Below, one piece after another: positions 36,092 to 45,110 of a DNA stretch of 64,000 nucleotides. Numbering within the stretch: position 1 is the stretch's first letter; each line of letters begins with the position of its first letter. The notes beneath the pieces were generated by a model, which did no database searches, was not told the DNA's origin, and saw only the letters and a list, made by a program, of their open reading frames with translations. Made by a program: the position numbers and the translations under genes. The stretch lies in the NCBI GenBank assembly GCA_015060485.1, contig SUYI01000003.1:121527-185526 (forward strand), read 5' to 3'. Origin of the DNA: Prevotella sp. GTDB lineage: Bacteria > Bacteroidota > Bacteroidia > Bacteroidales > Bacteroidaceae.

Positions 36092-36631
36092 AAGAAAACC
36101 CTTAATGTCGTTCTCAAAATCTTTGGGCTCAGTCGTGGGAGCATAGCGTTTGATAGTCTCACCATCCTTAGAAATCAGGAACTTGGTGAAGTTCCACTTG
36201 ATGTCGCTGTCTTTCTCCACGCTCGTGCTGATGGTCTTAAAGAGTGCCTTGGCAGCTTTGGCCTTCAGACCGTTGTACTTCTCAGTAGGAGCCTGAGCCT
36301 TCAGATATTCGAAGATGGGTTCTGCAGCAGGGCCGTTCACGTCGGTCTTCTTCATAATCTGGAAGGTCACACCATAGTTCAGTTGACAGAATTCCTCAAT
36401 CTGTCCGTCTGTTCCAGGATCCTGCTCCTTGAACTGGTTGCAGGGGAAGCCGATAATCACCAGTCCTTTGTCCTTGTACTTCTGGTTAAGTTCCTCCAAT
36501 CCTGCGAACTGGGGAGTAAAACCACACTTGCTGGCTGTATTCACTATCAGCAGCACCTTACCTTCAAACTGCTTGAAGTCTATCTCCTTACCTTTGCTCG
36601 TCAGAGCCTTGAAATCATAAATCTTTGCCAT
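36089..36631 (-). CDS. Glutathione/thiol peroxidase (GPx family)
   Basis: 180 residues without a signal peptide. The peroxidatic Cys36 lies in NTASKCGFTPQ, with the partner block GFPCNQFKEQDPG and the Trp-Asn motif WNFTKFLI. GPx-family enzymes in bacteria usually use thioredoxin and reduce hydroperoxides. It is the first gene before the OhrR-type regulator. A perfect ATCGC-2-GCGAT palindrome lies over its promoter at 36704-36715. The last codons merge into a 10-nt tandem array. Confidence 0.93.
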   Translation of the reverse strand: MAKIYDFKALTSKGKEIDFKQFEGKVLLIVNTASKCGFTPQFAGLEELNQKYKDKGLVIIGFPCNQFKEQDPGTDGQIEEFCQLNYGVTFQIMKKTDVNGPAAEPIFEYLKAQAPTEKYNGLKAKAAKALFKTISTSVEKDSDIKWNFTKFLISKDGETIKRYAPTTEPKDFENDIKGFL

Positions 36632-36703
36632 AACTTAATATTTTTAATTGTTATTTCTGTCGTTCGCGATATTTCTGGTGCTAAGGTAGGAATAATAATT
36701 TAT

Positions 36704-36715
36704 ATCGCAAGCGAT
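36704..36715. promoter_or_regulatory. Palindrome over gpx promoter
   Basis: ATCGC-AA-GCGAT, a perfect inverted repeat at the -33 position relative to the box TACCTTAG (36681-36688). It is a candidate operator for the OhrR-type regulator encoded downstream. Confidence 0.4.
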
Positions 36716-36902
36716 TTATTAAAAACTTTAAGTTTGTTTAACAATAAGTCGCGCACGATATTAATCTCATAGAAATCTGTTTTTTCGCTCTTTTGGCATA
36801 AATAGATTTAAATATCTTTGCAAATGTAGCAAGAATTGGCTTAAAATCACTATATTTGCAAAACGTTTATTATAATAAGGTGGAAGTGTTAAAGTCAAAA
36901 GA

Positions 36903-36939
36903 AATCCCGTAAAATACTTGGAACATATCGGGATTTTTT
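36903..36939 (+). terminator. Terminator hairpin overlapping AAA+ promoter
   Basis: AATCCCG pairs with CGGGATT (7 bp), then T run. It lies downstream of two promoter-like boxes and would end a short transcript. Confidence 0.5.
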
Positions 36940-36949
36940 CATATCTTTG
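36918..36949 (+). promoter_or_regulatory. AAA+ gene promoter
   Basis: TTGG (36918-36921), 20 nt, TATCTTTG (36942-36949). It overlaps a terminator hairpin for transcripts arriving from upstream. Confidence 0.55.
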
Positions 36950-37157
36950 CAGCCCTTTTGCGCTCTTTGAGGATTTTCCTCGAAAAACAGCTTGCGCGTT
37001 CTTTGAGGTTTCCTCGAAAAACGGCTGCGCCTCAACAAAGTCTGAAAGCCAGTTTTCACTTTGTGTTCGGCTTGCGCGTTCTTTGACATGCTTGCATACC
37101 TTTTCTCTCTACTCTTTATTTTTTTGTTTAGCTATTTTTTCATGTATCTATTTGTTT
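36950..37157 (+). promoter_or_regulatory. Structured leader of the AAA+ gene with repeated hairpins
   Basis: About 200 nt. The element CTTTGAGG-CCTCGAAAAAC appears twice as a hairpin (GAGGA-TTT-TCCTC near 36969-36981, GAGG-TTT-CCTC near 37005-37015). The string GCGC(G)TTCTTTGA or its near copy starts at 36960, 36994 and 37074. The block GGCTGCGCCTCAACA (37023-37037) recurs as GGCTGCACCTCAGCA in the pnp leader. No ORF is convincing here. Confidence 0.45.
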
Positions 37158-39290
37158 ATGAAACAACAGACACGATTACTCATGACCATGTCGCCCGAAA
37201 GGGGCACAGAAACCCCACTCATCTACAATGCCGGCCAAGTGACAGCCGTCATTACTCTCAACAAAGACCTGCGATCGTCTGATACTTATTACTTCTATCT
37301 TTACAACGACGAGCAGATGCTCATCGATTTTGCTGCCACCGACGACGGCACGGTAGAGCGCAGCGGACGTTCGTTACGCATCGTCTTTTCCCAACCGCCG
37401 GTATGGTTGCCGGGAGGCTATTTCCTGCTCATGCGCAACGGCAGCGAACAGGTGTTCCGGTTCGACATCACGCTCGACACTCATGCCACCTTCATCGCCA
37501 CAGCACCTCGGCCCTGCCCGTTCCTCAGCCTCGAACATCTCCTGTCTTCCAGGCTCTGCATGCAGAAACGCATGTGGCAGATGCTGTCCTGCCGACCAGG
37601 TCTCCGACAGTTCCGCCAGGAAGCCATCCGACGAGCCCAGCTGGCCGAGATGAACCGATTCCGATCCCAGCTGCTTTCCGTCAAAGGTGTCGAGGACATC
37701 GACAACAACAACAGCTATCTCATCTGTTCCGCAGGCTACACCATGATCAGCCAGACACTCCTGCTTTTCCGGAATGTCTGCAAGATGGACCGCGAATGCC
37801 GAGTCGTCGATTGCACCACACTCTACGACCCGACGACCAACAATCCCTACGAAAAACTCAACGACATCCTTGCCGACAGGACATCTTCCGACAATGCCCT
37901 GCATCTCGAGATGTCCAACGGTCCGTCGCCCGTCTATTGCCTGGACCACATCAGTGCCCTGCTCGAAACGGGAGGCAAGACCATTCTCAAGAAGCTCCGA
38001 CAGCATTGCAGCAACATGATGCTCATTGGCAGCCGACAGGAGATTGACGACGTCCTCGAGCAGAACCCCTCCCTACGTCCCATGTTCCCCCCGCAGAACA
38101 ACCTTTGCATCGAGCCGTTCACCCTCAAGGAAATCATCTTCTGGTTCTTCCAGCGCGCCCTCATCCATCACCTCTACTTCTCGCCCGAAGCCATCGACAA
38201 GACCTGTCATGTGCTCACCGAGGCCTACCAGCAGGGGGTTGTCGCCCGATGGACGCTACCCGACTTCGACGGATTCATCAACCAGCATGTCACCCCGAAC
38301 TACTGCCGGCGGCTTACCGGGTGCATCCTGAGCCAGAAAATTGATATCGCCGACATCGAGGTGCTGCCCGATGACATCGACACCCAGCCGCTCTTCACCC
38401 AGGCCTCCACCTACGACAGCACTCTCGCCGAACTGAACGCCATGATAGGTCTCGACGACATCAAGCGTAGCCTGACCACCATAGCCAACAACATGCACCT
38501 TGCTGTCGAGCGCCGTCAGTTAGGGCTGCACACCAGCGGACTGACCTCCCATCATGCCATCTTCATGGGTAACCCCGGAACCGGCAAGACTACCGTAGCA
38601 CGCCTGCTGGGACGCATCTACCACTCCCTCGGACTACTCTCCAGGGGTGAGGTCATCTGCGTCGACCGCACCCGAATAATCGGGCGCTACATCGGTGAAA
38701 CCGAGGAAAACATGAAGCAGCTGCTGCAAGAGGCCCAAGGCAATGTGCTCTTCGTCGACGAGGCCTATACGCTCTACTCAAACAGCGACTGCAACGACTT
38801 CGGACGCCGTGCCGTAGAATGTCTGCTCAACGTGCTCTCGCAGAAGAATCCCGACATGCTCATCATCTTTGCTGGCTATCAGGACGAGATGGACCGCCTC
38901 ATGTCGATGAACCCTGGACTCGTGGGACGGTTCCCCTACAAGTTCCTGTTCAAGGACTACAGTACCGACGAACTCATGCAGATAGCCCAATCCCTGCTGG
39001 CTGCCGATGACTACCAGCTTTCCGACGATGCTGCCCGTCAGCTTGCTGAAGCCATTCGCGTCACGCAGGCCCAGCATTCGAAACATTTCGGCAATGCTCG
39101 CTGGGTCCACCAGTTCGTGCACAACGGCATCATCCCCGCCCTCGCCAACCGTCTGGCAACGACGACGCACCCCTTCACCCGCGAGGTCTACCAGCGCATC
39201 GAGGCCGACGACATCCAGCGTGCCTACGAACTCTTCAATCCCAAGACCATCGAACTGAAGCCCCACCGCCAAGTGGGCTTCAGTGCCTGA
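37158..39290 (+). CDS. CbxX/CfxQ-type AAA+ ATPase with degenerate first AAA module
   Basis: 710 residues from the ATG at 37158. A beta-rich N-terminal region (about 1-100) precedes an AAA-like module (about 190-410) that keeps a Walker-B-like VYCLDHISALL and the NPSLRPMFP block but has no Walker A. The second module is complete: Walker A GNPGTGKT at 471-478, Walker B LFVDEA with Asp534-Glu535, and the arginine-finger block NPGLVGRFP. CbxX proteins remodel partner proteins, for example Rubisco activase in autotrophs; the target here is unknown. A strong promoter and a structured leader of about 200 nt precede it. Confidence 0.85.
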   Translation: MKQQTRLLMTMSPERGTETPLIYNAGQVTAVITLNKDLRSSDTYYFYLYNDEQMLIDFAATDDGTVERSGRSLRIVFSQPPVWLPGGYFLLMRNGSEQVFRFDITLDTHATFIATAPRPCPFLSLEHLLSSRLCMQKRMWQMLSCRPGLRQFRQEAIRRAQLAEMNRFRSQLLSVKGVEDIDNNNSYLICSAGYTMISQTLLLFRNVCKMDRECRVVDCTTLYDPTTNNPYEKLNDILADRTSSDNALHLEMSNGPSPVYCLDHISALLETGGKTILKKLRQHCSNMMLIGSRQEIDDVLEQNPSLRPMFPPQNNLCIEPFTLKEIIFWFFQRALIHHLYFSPEAIDKTCHVLTEAYQQGVVARWTLPDFDGFINQHVTPNYCRRLTGCILSQKIDIADIEVLPDDIDTQPLFTQASTYDSTLAELNAMIGLDDIKRSLTTIANNMHLAVERRQLGLHTSGLTSHHAIFMGNPGTGKTTVARLLGRIYHSLGLLSRGEVICVDRTRIIGRYIGETEENMKQLLQEAQGNVLFVDEAYTLYSNSDCNDFGRRAVECLLNVLSQKNPDMLIIFAGYQDEMDRLMSMNPGLVGRFPYKFLFKDYSTDELMQIAQSLLAADDYQLSDDAARQLAEAIRVTQAQHSKHFGNARWVHQFVHNGIIPALANRLATTTHPFTREVYQRIEADDIQRAYELFNPKTIELKPHRQVGFSA

Positions 39291-39346
39291 AACGAAATGG
39301 ATGAATTCGAAAGATTGCTGAAGCGATTAAGAAATATTTAAAAATA

Positions 39347-39378
39347 TTTGGTGTTTCATTCTATTTGCGCTAACTTTG
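39347..39378 (+). promoter_or_regulatory. ATPase/STAS pair promoter
   Basis: TTTG (39347-39350), 20 nt, TAACTTTG (39371-39378), 29 nt before the ATG at 39408. Confidence 0.6.
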
Positions 39379-39407
39379 CACTCGAAAGTTTGAAAAACGA
39401 GAATATC

Positions 39408-40058
39408 ATGGATGTAGCGTTTATTCTGGATAAGTACTTCAAAGGAAAAGAGAACGTCTCGATAGACGTGTTTGACGCTCAGACGTTAAACGCGGTGTAT
39501 CGTGACGTGGTCAATGCTATGACCTCTCACTTAGACATTGAAGTCAGTGTGCTACAGGCCTTGAGCTATTGTCTTTACGAGATGATGGACAATGTGCATA
39601 TCCATTCCGGCAAACCGCTGGGTACGGCCATGACGCAGTATGACGACCAACTCAAAGTGCTGCGAATATTGATTGCCGATGACGGGATGGGTATCAGAGA
39701 GTCGCTTGCTGAGAACGAGAAGTACAAGGACATCACCGAGCCGGAAGCTCTGAAGTTGTGCCTGGAGGATACCATTACCGATGGCAAGGGCATGGGATTC
39801 GGCCTTTATACTACTTCTAGACTCGTTGATAGCATTGGCAAGGAATTTATCCTGCATTCAGGGCGTCATAAGTTGATTATTAAAGACGGCGTAACGTCGG
39901 TTATTGAGAACGGCTTTTGGCAGGGTACGCTCATCTATATGGAGATAGGTACCGGTGAGGAGATTGACCCCAATCAGATTGTCGATCACCGAGCTGATGC
40001 CGCAGAGGAATATAACGAAGCATTTGTAGAAACAGGAGAATTGGAATCGCTATGGTAG
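39408..40058 (+). CDS. GHKL ATP-binding protein (anti-sigma-kinase-like)
   Basis: 216 residues from the ATG at 39408. GHKL ATPase motifs are YEMMDNVHIHS (N box), DDGMGI (G1) and GKGMGFGLY (G2). There is no sensor, membrane segment or His-kinase dimer domain. The form resembles SpoIIAB/RsbW-type serine kinases or phage-associated GHKL proteins. It overlaps a STAS-like gene by 7 nt, so the pair probably acts together by partner switching (inference). The promoter is TTTG (39347-39350), 20 nt, TAACTTTG (39371-39378). Confidence 0.82.
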   Translation: MDVAFILDKYFKGKENVSIDVFDAQTLNAVYRDVVNAMTSHLDIEVSVLQALSYCLYEMMDNVHIHSGKPLGTAMTQYDDQLKVLRILIADDGMGIRESLAENEKYKDITEPEALKLCLEDTITDGKGMGFGLYTTSRLVDSIGKEFILHSGRHKLIIKDGVTSVIENGFWQGTLIYMEIGTGEEIDPNQIVDHRADAAEEYNEAFVETGELESLW

Positions 40059-40348
40059 AATTCAAATTTATAGACTACGGAACGGATTTTGGAACCCGCG
40101 ACATGGGACAGAAACTTCGTGAGAAACTATTGCCGCTAATCAACGGCAATGAGAAAGTCGTGCTGGACTTTACTGGAGTCAACGTGGTCTCAAACTCTTT
40201 TGCTGACGAATGCATTGCGAAGCTCCTGTTGGAAATGCCCTTGTCAGAATTGAAGCGCCGCACTACGTTCCGTGGGTTGAATCCTTTAGCCGAACGCAGT
40301 GTTTTGGTAGCACTTCAGCGCAGGTATAAAGTGTTGTTTGATAATTAG
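40052..40348 (+). CDS. STAS-like (DUF4325) protein
   Basis: 98 residues. The pattern VVLDFTGVNVVSNSFADECIAKLL fits the STAS-like DUF4325 family, with the Ser of SNSF at the place where anti-sigma antagonists are phosphorylated. It overlaps the ATPase gene by 7 nt. Family members occur in pairs with GHKL ATPases, in both chromosomal and mobile contexts. Function is unknown. Confidence 0.8.
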   Translation: MVEFKFIDYGTDFGTRDMGQKLREKLLPLINGNEKVVLDFTGVNVVSNSFADECIAKLLLEMPLSELKRRTTFRGLNPLAERSVLVALQRRYKVLFDN

Positions 40349-40430
40349 TGTTTACCCGTAATTTCTTTATTTTAATAACCTATCGAGATACCCTGCCTGA
40401 GGACGTAAATCGCTTTTTGACGATGCGGCA

Positions 40431-41780
40431 TCAGGAGAAATTATCCTTAACGAAGCCTTTCTTGCGCCACTTCCCTGACCGCCAGCGATGTACAAGGATG
40501 ACGCCACGGATGTTCTCGTCGAGGGCAAAACCTACCCACATGCCGATGAGTCCATATCCAAGGGGGATGCCGATGACATAACTCACTCCTACGGCAACGC
40601 TCCACTGGAAGATGACACCAACGACAAAGGGGTAGACCACATCGCCAGTGGCTCTTAATGTGCTGCCTGCAAAGATGTTGGACGTACGGCCAACTTCCAG
40701 GACGATATCGACAAAAAGCACCCAGATGCCCATCTTGATAATGTCCTCATTGTCGGTAAAGGCCTTGAGAATGCTTTCTCCTGCCAGAGCGAGAATGACA
40801 GAACCAGTGAGTGTGATAATCATCGACCATCGGAAGAAGTAGTTGCCAAGGATGTAAGCTGCTTGGTGGCGTCGCTGTCCCACGAGATGTCCGACGAGTA
40901 TGTCGCCCCCCTGCGTGATGCTCAGACAGAACAGGTAGACAAACATAATCATATTGTGGCAGTAGGCGCGTGCTGCCAGTGCCTCGTTGCTGATCTGGTT
41001 GATGAAATAGGTGATGACCACCTGCGAGAGGCAGTATGATATGTTTTCGCTCATGGCAGGGATACCGATATAGAAGAGGTTCCTGAGCTCCTGCCAAGGC
41101 ATGGGTCGGAAATAGCGCAGTGGAAAGCGCGGGATATGTACCTTGAAATGGATGGCGGCAAGCATTACCATCGCAACGGCACGACATGTGGCTGTGGAGA
41201 TGGCAGCACCCTCGACACCCAGTTGCGGACAGCCCCAGTGACCGAAGATGAGGGCGTAGTTGCCCATGATGTTAATAACGTTTACGATACCCGTTACTAC
41301 CATAGGATAGACCACCTTGTCAGCACTGCGCAGCGAGGCTGAGAATGTCAGCGACAATGCTTGGAAAAACGACAATGCACCCGTCAGTCGCAGATACACC
41401 AAGCCGTCGTCCATCAACTCTGGACGCAGACCCATCACTTGTAACAGTTCTTCAGCAAACAGATAGAGTAGGGCACTGACTATGATGCCAATCACGAGGT
41501 TTACCGACAACGCTATGCCCACCACCTGCACCAAACGTTTCCTTAGTCCTGCCCCGATATACTGCGCACAGAGAATGGCTGCACCCATCGAGAAGAACTG
41601 ATAGACGAGGAATACCAGCGAGATAAGCTGGTTGTCGAGTCCCACTGCTGCCACACTGTTGTCGCTATAGCGGCTCAGCATGACCGTATCGACGGCTCCC
41701 AGCATCATAACCAGAGCCATCTCGATGAATACCGGAATGGTGAGTACCTTCAGCTGGCGTTTAAGGGATGTATCGGACAT
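40431..41780 (-). CDS. MATE family efflux transporter
   Basis: 449 residues with 12 predicted membrane segments in two homologous halves; the N-terminal MLGAVDTVMLSRY and the block AVGLDNQLISL are typical of MATE/NorM proteins. It exports organic cations or drugs against Na+ or H+. The substrate is unknown. A promoter box TATATTTG lies at 41826-41833 on its strand. Confidence 0.9.
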   Translation of the reverse strand: MSDTSLKRQLKVLTIPVFIEMALVMMLGAVDTVMLSRYSDNSVAAVGLDNQLISLVFLVYQFFSMGAAILCAQYIGAGLRKRLVQVVGIALSVNLVIGIIVSALLYLFAEELLQVMGLRPELMDDGLVYLRLTGALSFFQALSLTFSASLRSADKVVYPMVVTGIVNVINIMGNYALIFGHWGCPQLGVEGAAISTATCRAVAMVMLAAIHFKVHIPRFPLRYFRPMPWQELRNLFYIGIPAMSENISYCLSQVVITYFINQISNEALAARAYCHNMIMFVYLFCLSITQGGDILVGHLVGQRRHQAAYILGNYFFRWSMIITLTGSVILALAGESILKAFTDNEDIIKMGIWVLFVDIVLEVGRTSNIFAGSTLRATGDVVYPFVVGVIFQWSVAVGVSYVIGIPLGYGLIGMWVGFALDENIRGVILVHRWRSGKWRKKGFVKDNFS

Positions 41781-41825
41781 ATCTGTAAATCAGTCGGTCC
41801 AAGAAAAGATTAAATAAAACCGCTG

Positions 41826-41833
41826 CAAATATA
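41826..41833 (-). promoter_or_regulatory. -7 box of MATE gene
   Basis: TATATTTG on the minus strand, 45 nt before the ATG at 41780. Confidence 0.5.
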
Positions 41834-41989
41834 ACAAAAACTATTCGTTTGGCCAAATATTTTGGTAATAATCAGCCAAAAATTGAAGAGTGTGAGAGTG
41901 GTTTTCTTTGAATGATGACAATTTTAATACATGAACGTCTATTAGGAAATGAGACTGCAAATTTTAGTTACTAATCAAAACAAACGAAC

Positions 41990-44900
41990 ATGAAAAAAGC
42001 TTTTATGACCTATCTGACTGTTGGATTGGCAGCTTTCCTGTTTCTGCCCGCTACGGCGAAGGCGGACACGGCGATTCCTTCCAACATGCCTGCTGAACTG
42101 CAGCAGGCGAAGTCGATCAAAGGTAATGTAGTGGATGAAATGGGTGAGCCTATGATTGGTGTCACCGTGAAAATCGTCGGAGGTACCGGCGGCACCATTA
42201 CTGACCTTGACGGAAACTTTACCCTTAACGGTGCCGAGGGCAAGCAGATTCAGCTGACCTATACGGGCTACAAGACGCAGGTGCTGCAGGCCCGTCCGGA
42301 CATGAAGATTGCCATGGAGGTTGACGCCCAGGGACTGGACGAAGTGGTGGTCATCGGTTTCGGTACGGTACGCAAGCGCGACCTGACGGGTTCTGTGGCC
42401 CAGGTGAAGAGCGACGTCATTCTGCAAACACCGACCAGCGATGTGGCAACAGCTCTGCAGGGACGTATCACCGGTCTGGACGTAAACGGCAGTGAGCTGC
42501 GTATTCGTGGTAACCGATCCATCAATGGTAGCAATGCCCCGCTGGTCATCATCGACGGTGTGCAGGGAGGCTCGATGGGCGACCTGAACCCCGACGATAT
42601 TGAGACCATCGACGTGCTGAAGGATGCATCGTCAACGGCCATCTACGGTTCGCAGGGTGCCAATGGTGTTATCATCATCACCACCAAGAAGGCTGAGGCA
42701 GGAAAAATGCAGGTGTCGTACAACGGATATGTCACTGCCGCTTTCCGCGAGCAGCACCCCGACTACCGTTCGGGCGAGAACTACTACGAGACGCACCGCA
42801 TTGCCGCAGCGAATGCCGGTCAGTGGAGTTCTACGTCGGACGACCTGAACCTGTTCAGCAGTCCTGCCGCATTGGCAGCCTATCGGGCTGACGCGTGGAC
42901 GGACTACGACAAGGAGTTGCAGAAGTCGACCACATGGAGCACCCAACACTCGCTGACACTCTCGGGGGGTAACGAGAAGACCACAGGACGCTTCAGCGTG
43001 AGCTATGCCAACGACGGCAACAAGTGGAAGAAGAGCAGCGGTACGGACCGTTACACGCTGCGTGCCAACATCGACCATAACATCCGTAAGTGGATCAGTG
43101 GCGGTGTGAACTTCCAGGTGACCCACAACCGCAGCGAGTCGTCGCCCTACCAGAGTACACCGACGACGGGTATGCAGCTGGGTTCGCCCTATGGCTATTA
43201 CGACGAGGCTACGAACGCCTATCTTTTGGGCAATGTGCTGGTGGAGCGCCCCCTGAGTGCTACCGACTACGTGAACCCGCTGATCAATACGGTGACCGAT
43301 AATCTATATGCCCGCGAGTCATACGGCACCAACGTGGTGGCCAACGGTTATCTGGACATCCATCCCATCGACGGACTGACCTTCCGCACACAGTTCAATA
43401 CTCACATCACGAACAGTTCGTGGGGCGACTATGCCGACATCTATTCGGCAACTGTCATCTCCGATGGTACTAACCAGTCGAAAGCCCGCATGGAGAAGTC
43501 TTCCGGTCTGTATGTGGAGTGGAACAACATTCTGACCTACCAGTTCAAGATGTTGCCTGCAGACCATCATCTGTCGGTTACCCTGCTGACCACCTGGAAC
43601 AAGAAGACGTCGGACTACCTGACGGCAAGTTCCATCAACCAGACGCTGGCCTCGAACCTGTGGTGGAACATGGCCAGCAACGATGGTGGCGACGGACACT
43701 CGACACACGCCAGTGCCTATACCAAGCAGCAGAACTTCTCGTACGCCGGACGTATCAGCTACGACTGGAAGAGCCGCTATCTGTTTACAGCCTCGCTGCG
43801 TCGCGATGGTGCTTCGGTGCTGGCTGATGGCAACAAGTGGGATACCTTCCCCTCGGCAGCTATCGCCTGGCGCGCTAGCGACGAGCCCTTCATGAAGGGC
43901 ACGAAGTCGTGGCTGGATGACTTGAAACTGCGTCTGACGTATGGTGTGACCGGTAATGCCGGTATCCCTGTCTACGGCTCATCAACGGGTGTGACCTTCG
44001 CCAACTGGAGCTTTGGTTTCCAGGACGAGGCTGCCAACCGCTACTTGATGGGTGCTGCCAGCGGTGACTACTATCTGGTGAGAAACAAGGACATCTCATG
44101 GGAGAAGTCGAAGACCATTGACTTCGGTTTCGATATGATGCTGTTCAACAACCGCCTGAGCATCACGTTCGACTACTATAATACGAAGACTACCGACCTG
44201 ATTCTGTTGCGCTCGCTGCCCACATCGGCAGGTAACGACGGTAAGTTTGCCACCTACACCAACATCGGTTCTACCCGCAACCGCGGTGTGGAGGTGACCA
44301 TCAATTCGCGCAACATCGTCACCAAGGATTTCCAGTGGAACTCGACACTGTCGTTCTCGGCCAATAAGGAAAAGATTCTCGACCTGATTGACGGCGAGGA
44401 TATCCAGATCGGTACCAACAAGGAGACTTCGACACTGATGATCGGACACCCCATCAAGTCGTATAAGACCTTCAAATATCTGGGCATCTGGACGACTGCC
44501 GAGGAGGCTGAGGCCGCCAAGTACTTCAAGGATGCCGACAAGACGCAGCCCTTCAAGCCCGGTGACGTGAAGGTGGCTGACTTGGACGGTGACTTCGTCA
44601 TCGACCAGAACAAGGATATCGACTACATCGGTTCGCAGTCGCCCGACTGGTTTATGGGTTTCAACAACGACTTCCGTTACAAGAACTGGGATCTGAGCAT
44701 TTATATCTATGCCCGCTGGGGACACTGGGGTGAAAGCCCACTGTCGAGTTTCGACCCGTCGACGGGTGGCAAGTACACCACCATGGACTATTGGGTAGCC
44801 GGCTCGAACGAAGGCGGTTCGCTGCCTGGACTGATGCTGAACCGCAAGTTATTCGACTATGTGGGATATCAGTCGCTGGGTTACTGCGAGCAGTCGTTCA

Positions 44901-45091
44901 TCAAGCTGAAGCGCATTGCCCTTGGCTATACGCTGCCCAAGTCGGTGGTCAAGAAGATAAACATACAGAGTGCTCGTGTCTATGCTACGGTGAACAACCC
45001 GCTCTATATTGTCAAGAAAGACTGGATGAAGGAATTCGATCCCGAGGGACAGCAGCGTAGTGTGACTGTCGGTTTGAATGTCAACTTTTAA
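41990..45091 (+). CDS. susC: SusC/RagA family TonB-linked outer-membrane protein
   Basis: 1033 residues. A signal peptide (FLPATAKA) is followed by a carboxypeptidase-regulatory-like domain (about 38-115), a TonB-dependent plug (DEVVVIGFGTVRKRDLTGSV to NGVIIITTKKA) and a 22-strand barrel ending in VGLNVNF. It imports oligosaccharides across the outer membrane with the SusD partner encoded 19 nt downstream. The PL1 lyase of the locus suggests pectin fragments (inference). No regulator or sigma factor is adjacent, and I saw no TAnnTTTG box just upstream. Confidence 0.95.
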   Translation: MKKAFMTYLTVGLAAFLFLPATAKADTAIPSNMPAELQQAKSIKGNVVDEMGEPMIGVTVKIVGGTGGTITDLDGNFTLNGAEGKQIQLTYTGYKTQVLQARPDMKIAMEVDAQGLDEVVVIGFGTVRKRDLTGSVAQVKSDVILQTPTSDVATALQGRITGLDVNGSELRIRGNRSINGSNAPLVIIDGVQGGSMGDLNPDDIETIDVLKDASSTAIYGSQGANGVIIITTKKAEAGKMQVSYNGYVTAAFREQHPDYRSGENYYETHRIAAANAGQWSSTSDDLNLFSSPAALAAYRADAWTDYDKELQKSTTWSTQHSLTLSGGNEKTTGRFSVSYANDGNKWKKSSGTDRYTLRANIDHNIRKWISGGVNFQVTHNRSESSPYQSTPTTGMQLGSPYGYYDEATNAYLLGNVLVERPLSATDYVNPLINTVTDNLYARESYGTNVVANGYLDIHPIDGLTFRTQFNTHITNSSWGDYADIYSATVISDGTNQSKARMEKSSGLYVEWNNILTYQFKMLPADHHLSVTLLTTWNKKTSDYLTASSINQTLASNLWWNMASNDGGDGHSTHASAYTKQQNFSYAGRISYDWKSRYLFTASLRRDGASVLADGNKWDTFPSAAIAWRASDEPFMKGTKSWLDDLKLRLTYGVTGNAGIPVYGSSTGVTFANWSFGFQDEAANRYLMGAASGDYYLVRNKDISWEKSKTIDFGFDMMLFNNRLSITFDYYNTKTTDLILLRSLPTSAGNDGKFATYTNIGSTRNRGVEVTINSRNIVTKDFQWNSTLSFSANKEKILDLIDGEDIQIGTNKETSTLMIGHPIKSYKTFKYLGIWTTAEEAEAAKYFKDADKTQPFKPGDVKVADLDGDFVIDQNKDIDYIGSQSPDWFMGFNNDFRYKNWDLSIYIYARWGHWGESPLSSFDPSTGGKYTTMDYWVAGSNEGGSLPGLMLNRKLFDYVGYQSLGYCEQSFIKLKRIALGYTLPKSVVKKINIQSARVYATVNNPLYIVKKDWMKEFDPEGQQRSVTVGLNVNF

Positions 45092-45110
45092 TTAAAAGAG
45101 GAAGTAAACT

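Larger units (their letters stand above)
36632..36949. promoter_or_regulatory. Intergenic region between gpx and AAA+ gene
   Basis: It holds the gpx promoter box TACCTTAG (36681-36688, minus) and a palindrome (36704-36715). On the plus strand there are two promoter-like boxes, TATCTTTG (36813-36820) and TATATTTG (36851-36858), then a terminator hairpin AATCCCG-CGGGATT (36903-36936) with a T run. A third promoter follows: TTGG (36918-36921), 20 nt, TATCTTTG (36942-36949). A short RNA ending at the hairpin is possible. Confidence 0.45.

Noticed and set aside
37034..37157. Upstream extension of the AAA+ gene frame towards 36918
   Set aside because: The extension runs through the promoter and the repeated leader hairpins.
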